46,051 nt of DNA, taken from positions 1-46,051 of the forward strand of contig CAYRCG010000001.1 of NCBI GenBank assembly GCA_964422685.1, given 5' to 3'. Position 1 is the stretch's first letter. Every line of letters begins with the position of its first letter. The notes below the pieces were generated by a model that was given only the letters and a program-made list of their open reading frames with translations, did no database searches and had not been told where the DNA came from. This document shows positions 1-8,254 of this stretch, piece by piece. Both the position numbers and the translations under genes were made by a program. This DNA is from Syntrophomonas sp964422685. Lineage in GTDB: Bacteria > Bacillota > Syntrophomonadia > Syntrophomonadales > Syntrophomonadaceae.

Positions 1-60
1 GAATCGAACCTCCGCTCCCGGCTCCGGAGGCCGGTGCTCTATCCACTGAGCTACGAGCGC
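1..60 (-). tRNA. tRNA-Arg (anticodon CCG), cut by the window edge
   Basis: Reverse-strand cloverleaf beginning at 60 with acceptor strand GCGCTCG, then TA, D-stem GCTC/GAGC, anticodon stem CCGGC/GCCGG around the loop CTCCGGA (anticodon CCG, reading CGG), a short variable loop, and T-stem GGAGG followed by TTCGATT. The window ends one base into the 3' half of the T-stem, so the rest of the T-stem, the acceptor 3' strand and any CCA lie outside. A strong promoter sits just upstream at 77-105. Confidence 0.95.
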
Positions 61-76
61 ATAATATTGCATAGCA

Positions 77-105
77 ATTATAGCAGAATATTGGCAACAG
101 GTCAA
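77..105 (-). promoter_or_regulatory. Sigma-A promoter of tRNA-Arg
   Basis: On the reverse strand the -35 box TTGACC (100-105) and the -10 box TATAAT (77-82) are separated by exactly 17 bases, with an extended TG before the -10. Transcription would start near 70, about ten bases before the mature tRNA 5' end at 60. Confidence 0.85.
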
Positions 106-313
106 AAATAACCTTGTAAGATTGCAAACTTATGAGGCAATAATGCTTTCGCCTTGTTATCGCTATGAAACTCATCTATGATTCTACTCCAAAAACCTAT
201 TCTTGTAGCATAGGGTTGCCTAAATATTGCTTTTTGCAGCGGAACCACCTATTAATTATCGCGGAAAGCGCAGTGACCACCCCGTTGCGAAAGGCACAGT
301 GAAGTGGCATTTG

Positions 314-1726
314 TTAGCCGTTTTCACCGCTTGTGGCGTCCCAGGTCCCGGACGATTCCACTTCGCTAAGGGGCTCGCGTTCCAGGAGAGATAGAAAAAA
401 AGCTAGGATACATATAGTAGCGGCAATCCTATAGACAGAGTGGGCGGCTCCGGCATAGGCAGTGATATGGTCCGCTTTCGCCAAGTTTAGGCTATGGAAG
501 TAGGCAAAAGCACTTACAGAGCTGGCAATGCCTAAAGAAAAGGAGAAGTTTCTGACCGTAGCCATGAATCCCCCTGCATAGCCGGCTTTTTCACGCGGGA
601 TAGAGCCTAGGATGGAGCTGCTATTTGGGGAACCGAAAGAGCCTACCCCTATCCCCATCAAAAGGAGGCCACCTGCAATAGTTAACAGACCACTTTGTTG
701 ATCTAGGGTGGATAAAAGCAGATAAGCGAGACTCATTAATAAGAATGACATAGGGATAATCTTTTTATTACCAATACGGTCGGAGATGCTTCCGGCCAGG
801 GGTGCAGTTATCGCCATGGTAACCGGAGGAATAGTCATGATTAAACCAGAAACTGCCGGGGGATAGTATAGGATGTTTTCCAGGAAGAATGGCATAAGGA
901 AAAAAACTGAAGTTTGAGTAGTGTATGTGGCGAATCCCATAAGATTGCCGTGGGTAAAGCTCTTGATTCTGAATAATGCTAAATCTAAAATAGCTACCGG
1001 CTGCTTCTTTTCGAAAAGGTAGAACGAAAGCATTAGTATAAGACCTAGGGTAAACAGTCTCCATTCGATACCGTGGCTTCCCGAGAAAGCGAACAATAAA
1101 GCTATAGTTGCTAGGGCGAATAACAGTAAGCCAAAGTGGTCATGCTTTGCTCGGTCAAGTAGTTTTTCTTGCCGGGGTAAATATTTCATGCCTAGGTAGA
1201 AGGCTAGTAACCCGATAGGTACATTGATTAAAAAAATCACCGGCCAAGAAAAATTGGCGATTATAACTCCCCCTAGGCTAGGCCCGGTCATGTTGCCTAT
1301 GCCTACTATACTGCCAGTCATGCCTAAAGCTTTACCCCGTTCTTCCTGGGGGAAGATATTAGATACTATTCCAATTCCGGTTGCCATCATCATGCTAGCC
1401 CCTATAGCCTGTACAATACGGGCAGCCACCAAATAAAACAAAGAAGGGGATAGGCTACATAATAAGGAGCCTATGGTAAATATGAGAAAACCATAAGAAT
1501 ATATTTTACTGCTTCCTAGGGTATCCCCTAATTTGCCAAAGAACAGTAAGGAAATAGTAATTACCAACATATAAGTGGTTACTATCCATTGAATTTCCTG
1601 CATACTGACCGAAAGTTCCCGGGCAATAGTCGGATTAGCTATATTTAAAATACTGCCGTCTACCGTTGACATAAAGATGCCGATGCAAATTATTATTAGC
1701 ACCCGCCATTTTTCTTCGAGTTTCAT
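314..1726 (-). CDS. MFS drug exporter, DHA2 (EmrB/QacA) family
   Basis: 470-residue hydrophobic protein, predicted to be a 14-helix proton-coupled exporter in the cytoplasmic membrane. Seen: the DHA2-type TM1 signature around residues 21-32 (TVDGSILNIANP) and MFS motif A near 64-79 (GKLGDTLGSSKIYSYG), with alternating hydrophobic segments to the end. Length fits the family. The ATG is preceded by AAGGGG at good spacing. An extended -10 box (TGTTATAAT on the reverse strand) lies at 1811-1819. The gene stands alone, with no TetR/MarR regulator beside it, so substrates cannot be inferred. Family call sure; specificity unknown. Confidence 0.9.
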   Translation of the reverse strand: MKLEEKWRVLIIICIGIFMSTVDGSILNIANPTIARELSVSMQEIQWIVTTYMLVITISLLFFGKLGDTLGSSKIYSYGFLIFTIGSLLCSLSPSLFYLVAARIVQAIGASMMMATGIGIVSNIFPQEERGKALGMTGSIVGIGNMTGPSLGGVIIANFSWPVIFLINVPIGLLAFYLGMKYLPRQEKLLDRAKHDHFGLLLFALATIALLFAFSGSHGIEWRLFTLGLILMLSFYLFEKKQPVAILDLALFRIKSFTHGNLMGFATYTTQTSVFFLMPFFLENILYYPPAVSGLIMTIPPVTMAITAPLAGSISDRIGNKKIIPMSFLLMSLAYLLLSTLDQQSGLLTIAGGLLLMGIGVGSFGSPNSSSILGSIPREKAGYAGGFMATVRNFSFSLGIASSVSAFAYFHSLNLAKADHITAYAGAAHSVYRIAATICILAFFLSLLEREPLSEVESSGTWDATSGENG

Positions 1727-1810
1727 CGTTTTCCCCTTAATAACAATATCCGTCAGATTAAGGAATTAACCACAAGAAGTAATACTGGTATATATTGAAC
1801 AATTGCGCTT

Positions 1811-1819
1811 ATTATAACA
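1811..1819 (-). promoter_or_regulatory. Extended -10 promoter for the MFS gene
   Basis: Reverse-strand TGTTATAAT is a perfect extended -10 box. No good -35 hexamer sits 17 bases upstream, which extended -10 promoters tolerate. The predicted leader is about 80 bases. Confidence 0.5.
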
Positions 1820-1935
1820 GTTTATTGCCAAGGAAAACTTATTTAATAGCCTTTGCATAGAATGGAGTGGTGGAATAATCTTGCAATACAGGCAAAAGCG
1901 CATCGGGCTTTATTTTCTGAAGGGAGATGGATTAT

Positions 1936-2256
1936 ATGACCCTGGCTCAATTAGCGTTGGCGGCAATACTAACAGAAAAGCTTTGGGAAAGTATTAAGTT
2001 GGTTTGGGAGAAAAAAAGGTTAAGTATAGATAGGTTAGGAGCTCTTGCCTTAGGGATTACTATAGCCTTGGGAACTAAAATCGATTTGTTTGCTACGGTG
2101 GGATTGCCTATAACAATTCCTTATCTAGGCTTGATTCTAACCGGGGTGATTATTTCCCGGGGGGCTAATTTCGTGCATGATATATTCAAAATAACTGAAG
2201 AGGTGAAAATAAAAAGGAAAGCGGAAAACGGCAAGTTTAAGGAGTTATTGAAGTGA
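1936..2256 (+). CDS. Small membrane protein, holin-like size and topology
   Basis: 106 residues from the preferred start. I do not recognise a family. Two to three hydrophobic segments (about residues 1-14, 34-50 and 58-77) are followed by a lysine-rich, probably cytoplasmic, tail. An upstream in-frame ATG at 1927 abuts the GGGAG ribosome site directly; the ATG at 1936 sits nine bases after it and is the better start. The last 20 bases overlap, tail to tail, the end of the SpoIIP-type amidase gene on the other strand. Size and shape recall phage-type holins or small spore membrane proteins, but no motif decides this. Confidence 0.7.
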   Translation: MTLAQLALAAILTEKLWESIKLVWEKKRLSIDRLGALALGITIALGTKIDLFATVGLPITIPYLGLILTGVIISRGANFVHDIFKITEEVKIKRKAENGKFKELLK

Positions 2257-3187
2257 CGATAGCATCGGCAAGACAGCAGACTGCTTTTTGGGCAGCATCC
2301 AGGGAATTGCTATCGGTACCGACTTCAATTAAGAGAGAGGTTGGGTATAGATCTTGATTATAATCCCCTCTACCTAAATAAATACCGCGCATCAGCCCCG
2401 GATGCAATTCATCCGTCGCTGCTTTTATCCTTTTAGCGAAATCAAGATTCGGCTTCAGATTAGGATTAGAGCGTCCTATTACTATCATTACCCGTGCGGT
2501 ATCTATGCCATTGACCGTTGTGGCATAAGAGTTTAGGGGGGCGGAATCACGATGTATATCGAAGGCTGCATCAGGTTTTTCTTTCAACAATTGAGTGGCT
2601 GTTCGTCGGGAACGGTGATAGGCATTAATGTCGTGGGGATCGTGGGTATTAAAACTATGGCTTACACTTATGCCGTCTACTAATAAAGATTTGGCCAAGG
2701 ATGCCCCCACATGGTAGATATCACCGTTACCTGGTTTGTCGGGACGTCCGGAATCGGGCAAATACGATTCATCGCTATGGGTATGGTATATTGCTACATG
2801 GTGGGGCTTCAACAAAGACTGGACTTCTTGGGTGTGGGGGCCTAAGAAAGAAGCTACATCAACCCTGCGCCTGGTAGAATAATACCTTGATTCCTTGACA
2901 TCAATTTTTTTAGCGACTGCATTATTGCCGCTGATACGTATTATGACATAATGCAGGTTATCCTCATTGATATATTCATCTTGTTCGTAAACCGGAATAC
3001 CTGTTTCCAGTACTATATTGCCATCGTTATCCCGAATGGTGATGTAGCTAGCTTTATCGGAATTGTCGTTATCGGGTTGGGGCTTACTTTGGGGAGAGTA
3101 GGTTGTATTAATCACATAGGCACCCACCATTAAGGCAATGAGTATAGAGAAAAAAAGCCAGACATATTTTTTAGTGATAGAATCCAT
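2237..3187 (-). CDS. spoIIP: Stage II sporulation protein P-type amidase/endopeptidase
   Basis: 316 residues. In known SpoIIP proteins the enzyme is membrane-anchored and, with SpoIID and SpoIIM, degrades peptidoglycan to drive engulfment of the forespore. Seen: an N-terminal anchor (residues 9-26), a low-complexity linker (31-45), then the SpoIIP catalytic signatures: IYHTHSDESY (133-142, metal-binding His and Glu), DIHRD (210-214), RSNPN (239-243), NQDL (277-280) and LIEVG (286-290). The ATG is preceded by GGAGAG. A 7-base inverted repeat (TGGATAG...CTATCCA, 3215-3241) lies just upstream. The neighbouring gpr and spoIID/spoIIM genes of other spore formers are not here. It could be a paralogue of the main SpoIIP. 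Confidence 0.88.
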   Translation of the reverse strand: MDSITKKYVWLFFSILIALMVGAYVINTTYSPQSKPQPDNDNSDKASYITIRDNDGNIVLETGIPVYEQDEYINEDNLHYVIIRISGNNAVAKKIDVKESRYYSTRRRVDVASFLGPHTQEVQSLLKPHHVAIYHTHSDESYLPDSGRPDKPGNGDIYHVGASLAKSLLVDGISVSHSFNTHDPHDINAYHRSRRTATQLLKEKPDAAFDIHRDSAPLNSYATTVNGIDTARVMIVIGRSNPNLKPNLDFAKRIKAATDELHPGLMRGIYLGRGDYNQDLYPTSLLIEVGTDSNSLDAAQKAVCCLADAIVTSITP

Positions 3188-3469
3188 ATAATTGTCTCTC
3201 CACTATTATTAGTATGGATAGCGGAGGTATCCTACTATCCACCGATGCTTGTTGCCCTCTGAGCAAAAGATTCCGTTGCAAGATATATTTGTGCAATCTC
3301 GGTGTATTATTTTTGCAGATGAATCTTATATTATTATGTGGAGAGAACACTATTCTTATGTAAAGATGCTGCTAGATATGCATCATCCTAATGATTAACC
3401 GACATCAAGGATTGAGTAGAACCCATTAATTATCGATAGGCTAAAACCTAAACAATTGCTTATCCAGCT

Positions 3470-4750
3470 TTAATTTGGGTCCCAGCTAGCCAGGTATTTT
3501 TCTTGCTCCTCGTTAAGCCTGTCAATCTGTATGTTTTCTGTTTCCAATTTTAAACGGGCTACTCTTTTGTCGATGCTATCAGGGATACCGTATACTTTGT
3601 TTTCTAATCGCGACCTATTTTCGATGACATATAAAAGGGATAGGGCTTGCAGGGAAAAGCTCAAATCCATAACTTCAGCTGGATGACCGTCACCGGCAGC
3701 AAGATTAACTAAGCGACCTTCTGCTAGCAAATATAATCTGCGGCCATCAGGCAGGATAAATTCTTCAATATTATCCCTTACTTTCCTTTGTCCTACAGCT
3801 AGCGTATTTAAATCATTCTTGTTTATTTCCACATCGAAATGCCCGGCATTTGCCATTATAGCCTTATCCTTCATTACCGCCATATGTTCCCGGCGAATCA
3901 CATTAATGTTGCCGGTTACAGTAATGAAAACATCTCCAAGGGTAGCAGCCGTTGCCATAGGCATCACTTCAAAGCCATCCATAATGGCTTCGTTAGCTTT
4001 TACCGGATCGATTTCCGTTATAATTATACGAGCCCCCATACCCAAAGCCCGCATAGATACACCTTTGCCACACCAGCCGTAACCGGCTACTACTACGTTT
4101 TTACCGGCTACCACCAGGTTGGTGCTACGATTTATTCCATCCCAGACTGATTGCCCAGTGCCGTAGCGATTATCAAAAAGGAATTTCATGTAAGCATCAT
4201 TTACTGCCATCATGGGAAAAGGAAGGACTTCATTCTTTTGCATTGCTTTCAGCCGTATTATTCCAGTTGTAGTTTCCTCACAGCCTCCTATAGTTTTACG
4301 GGCTTGTTCGGGTCTTTGTTTGATAAGAGTGGTAATCATATCTGCCCCATCATCGATTAAAGCATGGGGAGAAAAGTCCAAGGTTAATTCCAGATAGTTT
4401 TGATATTCCTCGGGGCTTTCCCCATGATGGGCAAAAACACTAATGCCAGATTCCACTAGCGCAGCAACTACATCATCCTGGGTGGATAAGGGGTTGCTTG
4501 CACAAGCTATCACAGTGGCCCCTGCTAGCTGCAAGGTTTGCAACAAATATCCGGTCTTAGCCTCGAGATGTAAACAGCAAGCAATTGTTTTCCCCGACAA
4601 AGGTTTATTCTCGATAAATTCTTCTCTCAATCTATTTAGAACAGGCATATGGTTGCTAACCCATTCTAGCTTTTTAAACCCCTCCGGGGCCAAAGAGCGT
4701 TCTTTAATAATATAATGGATACCTGCATCAGTTTTTAGCAGAGCATTCAA
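3470..4750 (-). CDS. ahcY: Adenosylhomocysteinase (SAH hydrolase)
   Basis: 426 residues. Cytosolic NAD-dependent enzyme that splits S-adenosylhomocysteine into adenosine and homocysteine, relieving product inhibition of SAM methyltransferases. Seen: substrate-domain motifs including DDGAD (133-137), GCEETTTG (156-163) and KFLFDNRYGTGQS (189-201), and the NAD-binding GYGWCGKG (223-230). It is the shorter archaeal/Thermotoga-like form: the C-terminus ends EQEKYLASWDPN rather than in the Tyr-Arg-Tyr tail of eukaryotic and proteobacterial enzymes. The start is TTG, six bases after a perfect AGGAGG (4757-4762); no in-frame ATG fits. A terminator hairpin at 4812-4839 separates it from the upstream 3D-domain gene, so it probably has its own promoter. 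Confidence 0.95.
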   Translation of the reverse strand: MNALLKTDAGIHYIIKERSLAPEGFKKLEWVSNHMPVLNRLREEFIENKPLSGKTIACCLHLEAKTGYLLQTLQLAGATVIACASNPLSTQDDVVAALVESGISVFAHHGESPEEYQNYLELTLDFSPHALIDDGADMITTLIKQRPEQARKTIGGCEETTTGIIRLKAMQKNEVLPFPMMAVNDAYMKFLFDNRYGTGQSVWDGINRSTNLVVAGKNVVVAGYGWCGKGVSMRALGMGARIIITEIDPVKANEAIMDGFEVMPMATAATLGDVFITVTGNINVIRREHMAVMKDKAIMANAGHFDVEINKNDLNTLAVGQRKVRDNIEEFILPDGRRLYLLAEGRLVNLAAGDGHPAEVMDLSFSLQALSLLYVIENRSRLENKVYGIPDSIDKRVARLKLETENIQIDRLNEEQEKYLASWDPN

Positions 4751-4811
4751 TTTAAAACCTCCTAATATAATTAGTGATTAACCGCTAGGCTCTCGGGCAT
4801 CAATCAAATTA

Positions 4812-4839
4812 AAAAGTGAGATAAGTTGATCCCACTTTT
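4812..4839. terminator. Rho-independent terminator between the 3D-domain gene and ahcY
   Basis: Eleven-base stem AAAAGTGAGAT/ATCCCACTTTT with one G-T pair and a six-base loop. On the reverse strand it is followed by a short T-rich stretch, so it should end transcripts of the 3D-domain gene (4915-5463). It lies inside the ahcY leader region and could also act there, but I see no alternative antiterminator pairing. Confidence 0.65.
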
Positions 4840-4914
4840 CTTATCACGGCTAAATTTAAAGACAATCATATTATAAGCATAAAAATCGATATTAGGAAGG
4901 ATAAAAGGCGGGGG

Positions 4915-5463
4915 CTACTTCCATTCTTCATACCAATAGAAGTCCTGTTTTTTCGTCCCGTATTCCTGAGCACTTTTTGTATTGTGGTGCTCGCCGTTGC
5001 CCATATAGACATCGAACCAATACGGGTATTCACCCCACAGGGCATAGTTGGCGTCTCCAGTATCCATAACAACTACAGAATGATACTTTATTCCGTTAAT
5101 CTCTAAGGGTGGCGAGGGATATATCAGCGTGCCGAAAGGAATTATCGGTATCCGGTGGTCACATCCCGGATGGCGGGGATGTACGGCAATAGTGCCAATA
5201 AAATAGTGGTGACCACTGGATGGTCTAGGTTCAGAAGTGCTATATCCCCCAGTATAAGCAGTTGTCATTTGCTGTTTGGCGGTAAATTGAATATACCATT
5301 TTTCCTCTGGTAAATCATCTTTTTTACGGATCGGGCTTTGTGGGGTCGGCTTGGGGGATATATTTTTGCTTTTATTTATACTCCCGTAAGCGATAGTTAT
5401 ACTGATTATGATAAGTATCAACAAAGATATAATTACAACCATTTTCTTGCTGTTTTCTAGCAT
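4915..5463 (-). CDS. 3D-domain cell-wall protein with N-terminal anchor
   Basis: 182 residues: a hydrophobic segment (9-27, signal anchor or signal peptide), a proline-rich linker (36-45), then a C-terminal 3D domain, a double-psi beta-barrel found in MltA-like lytic transglycosylases and Firmicute germination or wall proteins. Seen: GTIAVHPRHPG (90-100), PFGTLIYP (109-116), VVMDTGDANY (131-140) and WFDVYMG (149-155). The usual first aspartate (AVDP) is histidine here (H95); D134 and D151 are kept. The start ATG has AAGGGA eight bases upstream. The protein likely acts outside the membrane on peptidoglycan. Enzymatic activity is uncertain because of the altered first Asp. Confidence 0.8.
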   Translation of the reverse strand: MLENSKKMVVIISLLILIIISITIAYGSINKSKNISPKPTPQSPIRKKDDLPEEKWYIQFTAKQQMTTAYTGGYSTSEPRPSSGHHYFIGTIAVHPRHPGCDHRIPIIPFGTLIYPSPPLEINGIKYHSVVVMDTGDANYALWGEYPYWFDVYMGNGEHHNTKSAQEYGTKKQDFYWYEEWK

Positions 5464-5572
5464 AATTTTTATCCCTTTTCTTATTAATCTGCGCCGCTCG
5501 GAGAAAAAATATTAGATTTATATATTTTTCTACAACTCACTATTAATAGTCGTTATAGCAAAGACAAGTATA

Positions 5573-5581
5573 TGCTATAAT
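5573..5581 (+). promoter_or_regulatory. Extended -10 promoter for the DUF3343 gene
   Basis: TGCTATAAT forms a perfect extended -10 box about 95 bases before the TTG start at 5677. No convincing -35 hexamer is present. Confidence 0.5.
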
Positions 5582-5676
5582 GGCTGAAACAGTCTCCAAA
5601 GAAATATAGGGTGAAATAGATTAGAACATCGTTAGGATAAAAAGTAAACTACTAATCAGGTAGGGAGCTGTATTAA

Positions 5677-5988
5677 TTGGGCATAGAATTGTTAAAATGC
5701 AATAATTATATATTACTAACATTTTCCACCACTTCCCAGGCCTTAAAAGCAGAAAAACTATTACTATCTAGACAGGCAGATTTTCTGTTGGCTCCTACCT
5801 TGCGGGAAATTTCTGGTAGTTGTGGCTTATCTATAAGGATTGCTTCTTCTAATTTTTGCGAATACTTTGATTACCTGACCGTTAACAAAGTGTTCGTTGC
5901 GGGGACCTATCGGGTAGTAAGGGAAGGAAGGATAAACCGGGTTGAACCGATTATAACTCAGGAAAAGAAAGGAACTGCCGGTGATTAA
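5677..5988 (+). CDS. DUF3343 protein (putative Se/S carrier-like)
   Basis: 103 residues. DUF3343 is a small ferredoxin-sized family often near SirA/YedF-like sulfur or selenium proteins; its function is not established. Seen: the N-terminal pattern YILLTFSTTSQALKAEKLL (about 12-30) followed by the invariant-looking APTLREISGSCGLSIR (39-54), where C49 sits in the family's expected Ser-Cys-Gly position. The start is TTG with AGGGAG nine bases upstream. No selenium gene adjoins it. A strong terminator follows at 6025-6055, so it looks monocistronic unless read-through feeds dinG. Confidence 0.8.
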   Translation: MGIELLKCNNYILLTFSTTSQALKAEKLLLSRQADFLLAPTLREISGSCGLSIRIASSNFCEYFDYLTVNKVFVAGTYRVVREGRINRVEPIITQEKKGTAGD

Positions 5989-6024
5989 TAGCGAAAGAAC
6001 CGACAATCAAACAATGGAGGGAAA

Positions 6025-6055
6025 AGCGTTTCGTTACTACCGAGACGCTTTTTTT
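6025..6055 (+). terminator. Rho-independent terminator directly before the dinG ribosome site
   Basis: Eight-base stem AGCGTTTC/GAGACGCT (one G-T pair), nine-base loop, then a run of seven T. The dinG Shine-Dalgarno begins two bases later, leaving no room for a promoter in between. Confidence 0.85.
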
Positions 6056-6068
6056 CGGGAGGTAAACT

Positions 6069-8126
6069 TTGGTTAAGCCGATCTATTCTTTAGACGAAAT
6101 AGAAAGATACTATGAGGAAGATGGTCCTTTGGGAAAATTGCTTCCGGATTACCGATTTCGAACGGAGCAACTCAACTTAACTAAAGCGATTGGTAGTGCC
6201 TTTACCGAGCAGGAATTTCTGCTCGCTGAAGCTGGGACCGGAGTCGGAAAGACTTTAGCCTACCTATTACCGGCTGTTTTGTGGTCGTTAGAGGAAAAGG
6301 ACAAAGTGGTAATAGCCACCAGGACTAAGGCTTTACAGCAACAGTTAATTGAGCAAGATATTCCGCTTATAAAACGGCTTATTAGAACCGATTTTGCCTG
6401 TGCCGAAGCCAAGGGCCGGGAAAACTTTCTGTGTTGGAATAAATATATTAATATTTTGGCGGGGAAAAAGCGTTTACAGGACGAAGAAATAAAATTCCTC
6501 AGCCATGTTTTGCCCTGGGTGGAAAAGAGCGAAACTGGCGACAAAAAAGAACTACGGCTTGGGGGGGCCTTGATGAAGCATTGGGGGATATTGGCGGCTG
6601 ATCGTAAAAGTTGCCTTAGAGATAGGTGTATTCATCATGAAAAATGCTTCCGCTTAAAAATGATAAAAAGACTCGAAAAAGCTCAAATTATTATTACCAA
6701 TCATGCTCTTCTGTTATCGGATATTCAGGTTGATAACCACCTTTTACCGGAATACCACTACCTGGTAATAGATGAAGCGCATAGCCTGGATAGAGAGGCT
6801 TTCGATAAATTTTCCATGAGGTTTTCTTTCGGGGACAGCTTGGAACATTTAGAATACTTACAAAAAACATACCTTCCTAGAATTGAAGGGCTATTTCCCT
6901 CGGGCAGGGGAGACCTGGAGGAATGTCAGAATCATATCTTAGTGGCAATAAAGCTTCTGCGGGAATATTTCTTTGCCTTGAATCGGGCTCCTAGTAATAG
7001 CAATGAAGCGACATTGGTTATAAAGCCGGATGAACTCGAAAAAACCTGGCTACTTGAGGCACTAGAAATCCATCGGGATTGGCAATATAGTATGAATCTT
7101 CTTCTGCAAAAACTAATAAAAGTGGAAGAAAACATAAGCGGCATCGAAGGTAGCGAAGAACTTTCGCATATAATTATTTCTTTGCAAGAAGAGGCCGATT
7201 ATGCTTTTCAGATCAATGAGGAACATTTTTTCCAAAATGACATGTTGGTTTGGCTCGCTTATGACCAGGGGAAAGTTAGAGAATTATCATCATCACCTAT
7301 TTGCCTGGCCGGTGAACTGCAAAATCGTCTTTACCATAACCTAAAAAGCTTAATACTAGTCTCTGCGACTCTTGCCGTGGAAGGACGCTTTGACTATTTT
7401 CTCAATAAATTCGGATTGGATAATCTGCAGCAGGAAGACCGCCTAAAAACCGTTCAGGAAAAATCACCTTTTGATTACGAAAAACAAGCCGGCTATATTT
7501 TAATTAGCGATATACCCGCCCGTAATGAAGATGATTATTCTGAAAAACTAGCTGAAACACTGAAGCAAATTATTGAAATCACTGGGGGCAGGACTTTAAT
7601 CCTCTTCACCTCCAGGCAACAATTAAGACATGTCGCGAGCCTTATAAGGCCATTCTGCGAGCAATGCCGCATAAGATTGCTGGTACAGAACGAAGACGGG
7701 GGATTCGAGACTTTAAAAGAATTATATACCGCTCTGCCGAGAAGCATTATTATGGGGCTGGATACTTTTTGGGAAGGTATTGATTTAAAAGGGGAGTTGT
7801 TGAAATGCCTGGTTGTCGTTAAATTACCCTTCCGCTCACCTGAGGAGCCCTTTTGCCAAGCCTGGGAAAAGTATTATCAACAATTAAATCAGAGTAGCTT
7901 TAACCATTTTATGCTTCCTGATGCCGTGATTCGCCTGAAACAAGGCGTAGGTCGCCTAATACGGAGTGAAAAAGATAGAGGAGCTGTTATTATACTCGAC
8001 GCAAGACTTAGTAAGAGCAGTTATAGTAGGGTTTTCATAAACAGTCTGCCTTTTAAAAATCCCCGTATTCTGAGCAGTATGCAGTTTGCCCCGGAATTGG
8101 AGAAATGGGTTCGGAACCAAAGGTAA
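6069..8126 (+). CDS. dinG: DinG/XPD-type Fe-S ATP-dependent DNA helicase
   Basis: 685 residues, superfamily 2 helicase of the DinG/YoaA group, likely 5'-3' and active in repair or R-loop and G4 removal. Seen: Walker A AEAGTGVGKT (53-62); Fe-S cluster cysteines C122, C182, C187 and C193 with XPD-like spacing; DEAH box (235-238); motif VI QGVGRLIRS near the C-terminus. It lacks the N-terminal DnaQ-like exonuclease domain found in the DinG of Bacillus and relatives, so it is the short form. The start is TTG with GGGAGGT about six bases upstream. A terminator immediately upstream suggests control by read-through, and spoVM follows within 65 bases. Confidence 0.92.
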   Translation: MVKPIYSLDEIERYYEEDGPLGKLLPDYRFRTEQLNLTKAIGSAFTEQEFLLAEAGTGVGKTLAYLLPAVLWSLEEKDKVVIATRTKALQQQLIEQDIPLIKRLIRTDFACAEAKGRENFLCWNKYINILAGKKRLQDEEIKFLSHVLPWVEKSETGDKKELRLGGALMKHWGILAADRKSCLRDRCIHHEKCFRLKMIKRLEKAQIIITNHALLLSDIQVDNHLLPEYHYLVIDEAHSLDREAFDKFSMRFSFGDSLEHLEYLQKTYLPRIEGLFPSGRGDLEECQNHILVAIKLLREYFFALNRAPSNSNEATLVIKPDELEKTWLLEALEIHRDWQYSMNLLLQKLIKVEENISGIEGSEELSHIIISLQEEADYAFQINEEHFFQNDMLVWLAYDQGKVRELSSSPICLAGELQNRLYHNLKSLILVSATLAVEGRFDYFLNKFGLDNLQQEDRLKTVQEKSPFDYEKQAGYILISDIPARNEDDYSEKLAETLKQIIEITGGRTLILFTSRQQLRHVASLIRPFCEQCRIRLLVQNEDGGFETLKELYTALPRSIIMGLDTFWEGIDLKGELLKCLVVVKLPFRSPEEPFCQAWEKYYQQLNQSSFNHFMLPDAVIRLKQGVGRLIRSEKDRGAVIILDARLSKSSYSRVFINSLPFKNPRILSSMQFAPELEKWVRNQR

Positions 8127-8143
8127 CATTTCGCTTTGTTTTT

Positions 8144-8151
8144 CATAGAAT
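8144..8151 (+). promoter_or_regulatory. Possible sigma-E -10 box before the spoVM candidate
   Basis: CATAGAAT differs by one base from the sigma-E -10 consensus CATACAAT and lies 38 bases before the GTG start at 8189. The -35 region overlapping the dinG stop codon is only a weak match, so this is a candidate only. Confidence 0.35.
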
Positions 8152-8188
8152 GTAGCGAAACCTATTCTGCAAGCAAGGGGTGATTTAA

Positions 8189-8254
8189 GTGCGGGTTTAT
8201 TATTTTCGAATTCCCGTGTTTCTACGCAATCTATTAAAGAAGGTAATTAAGTAA
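8189..8254 (+). CDS. spoVM: Probable SpoVM spore-morphogenesis peptide (21 aa)
   Basis: Micro-ORF of 21 codons from a GTG with AAGGGG eight bases upstream, closed by TAA at the base of a strong terminator. The peptide begins MRVYYFRIPVFLRNLL and ends KKVIK: a short N-terminal strand, proline at position 9, then an amphipathic basic helix. This matches the plan of Bacillus SpoVM (MKFYTIKLPKFL...), the 26-residue peptide that binds the convex forespore membrane, recruits SpoIVA and inhibits FtsH. P9, the aromatic or hydrophobic residues 3-6, I8, F11 and L12 are all preserved. The neighbours do not include the usual rpmB or thiN. The family assignment rests on my memory of the SpoVM sequence, not a search. 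Confidence 0.72.
   Translation: MRVYYFRIPVFLRNLLKKVIK

Noticed and set aside
4751..4914. SAH riboswitch upstream of ahcY
   Set aside because: Looked for the conserved core and found only a terminator-type hairpin.
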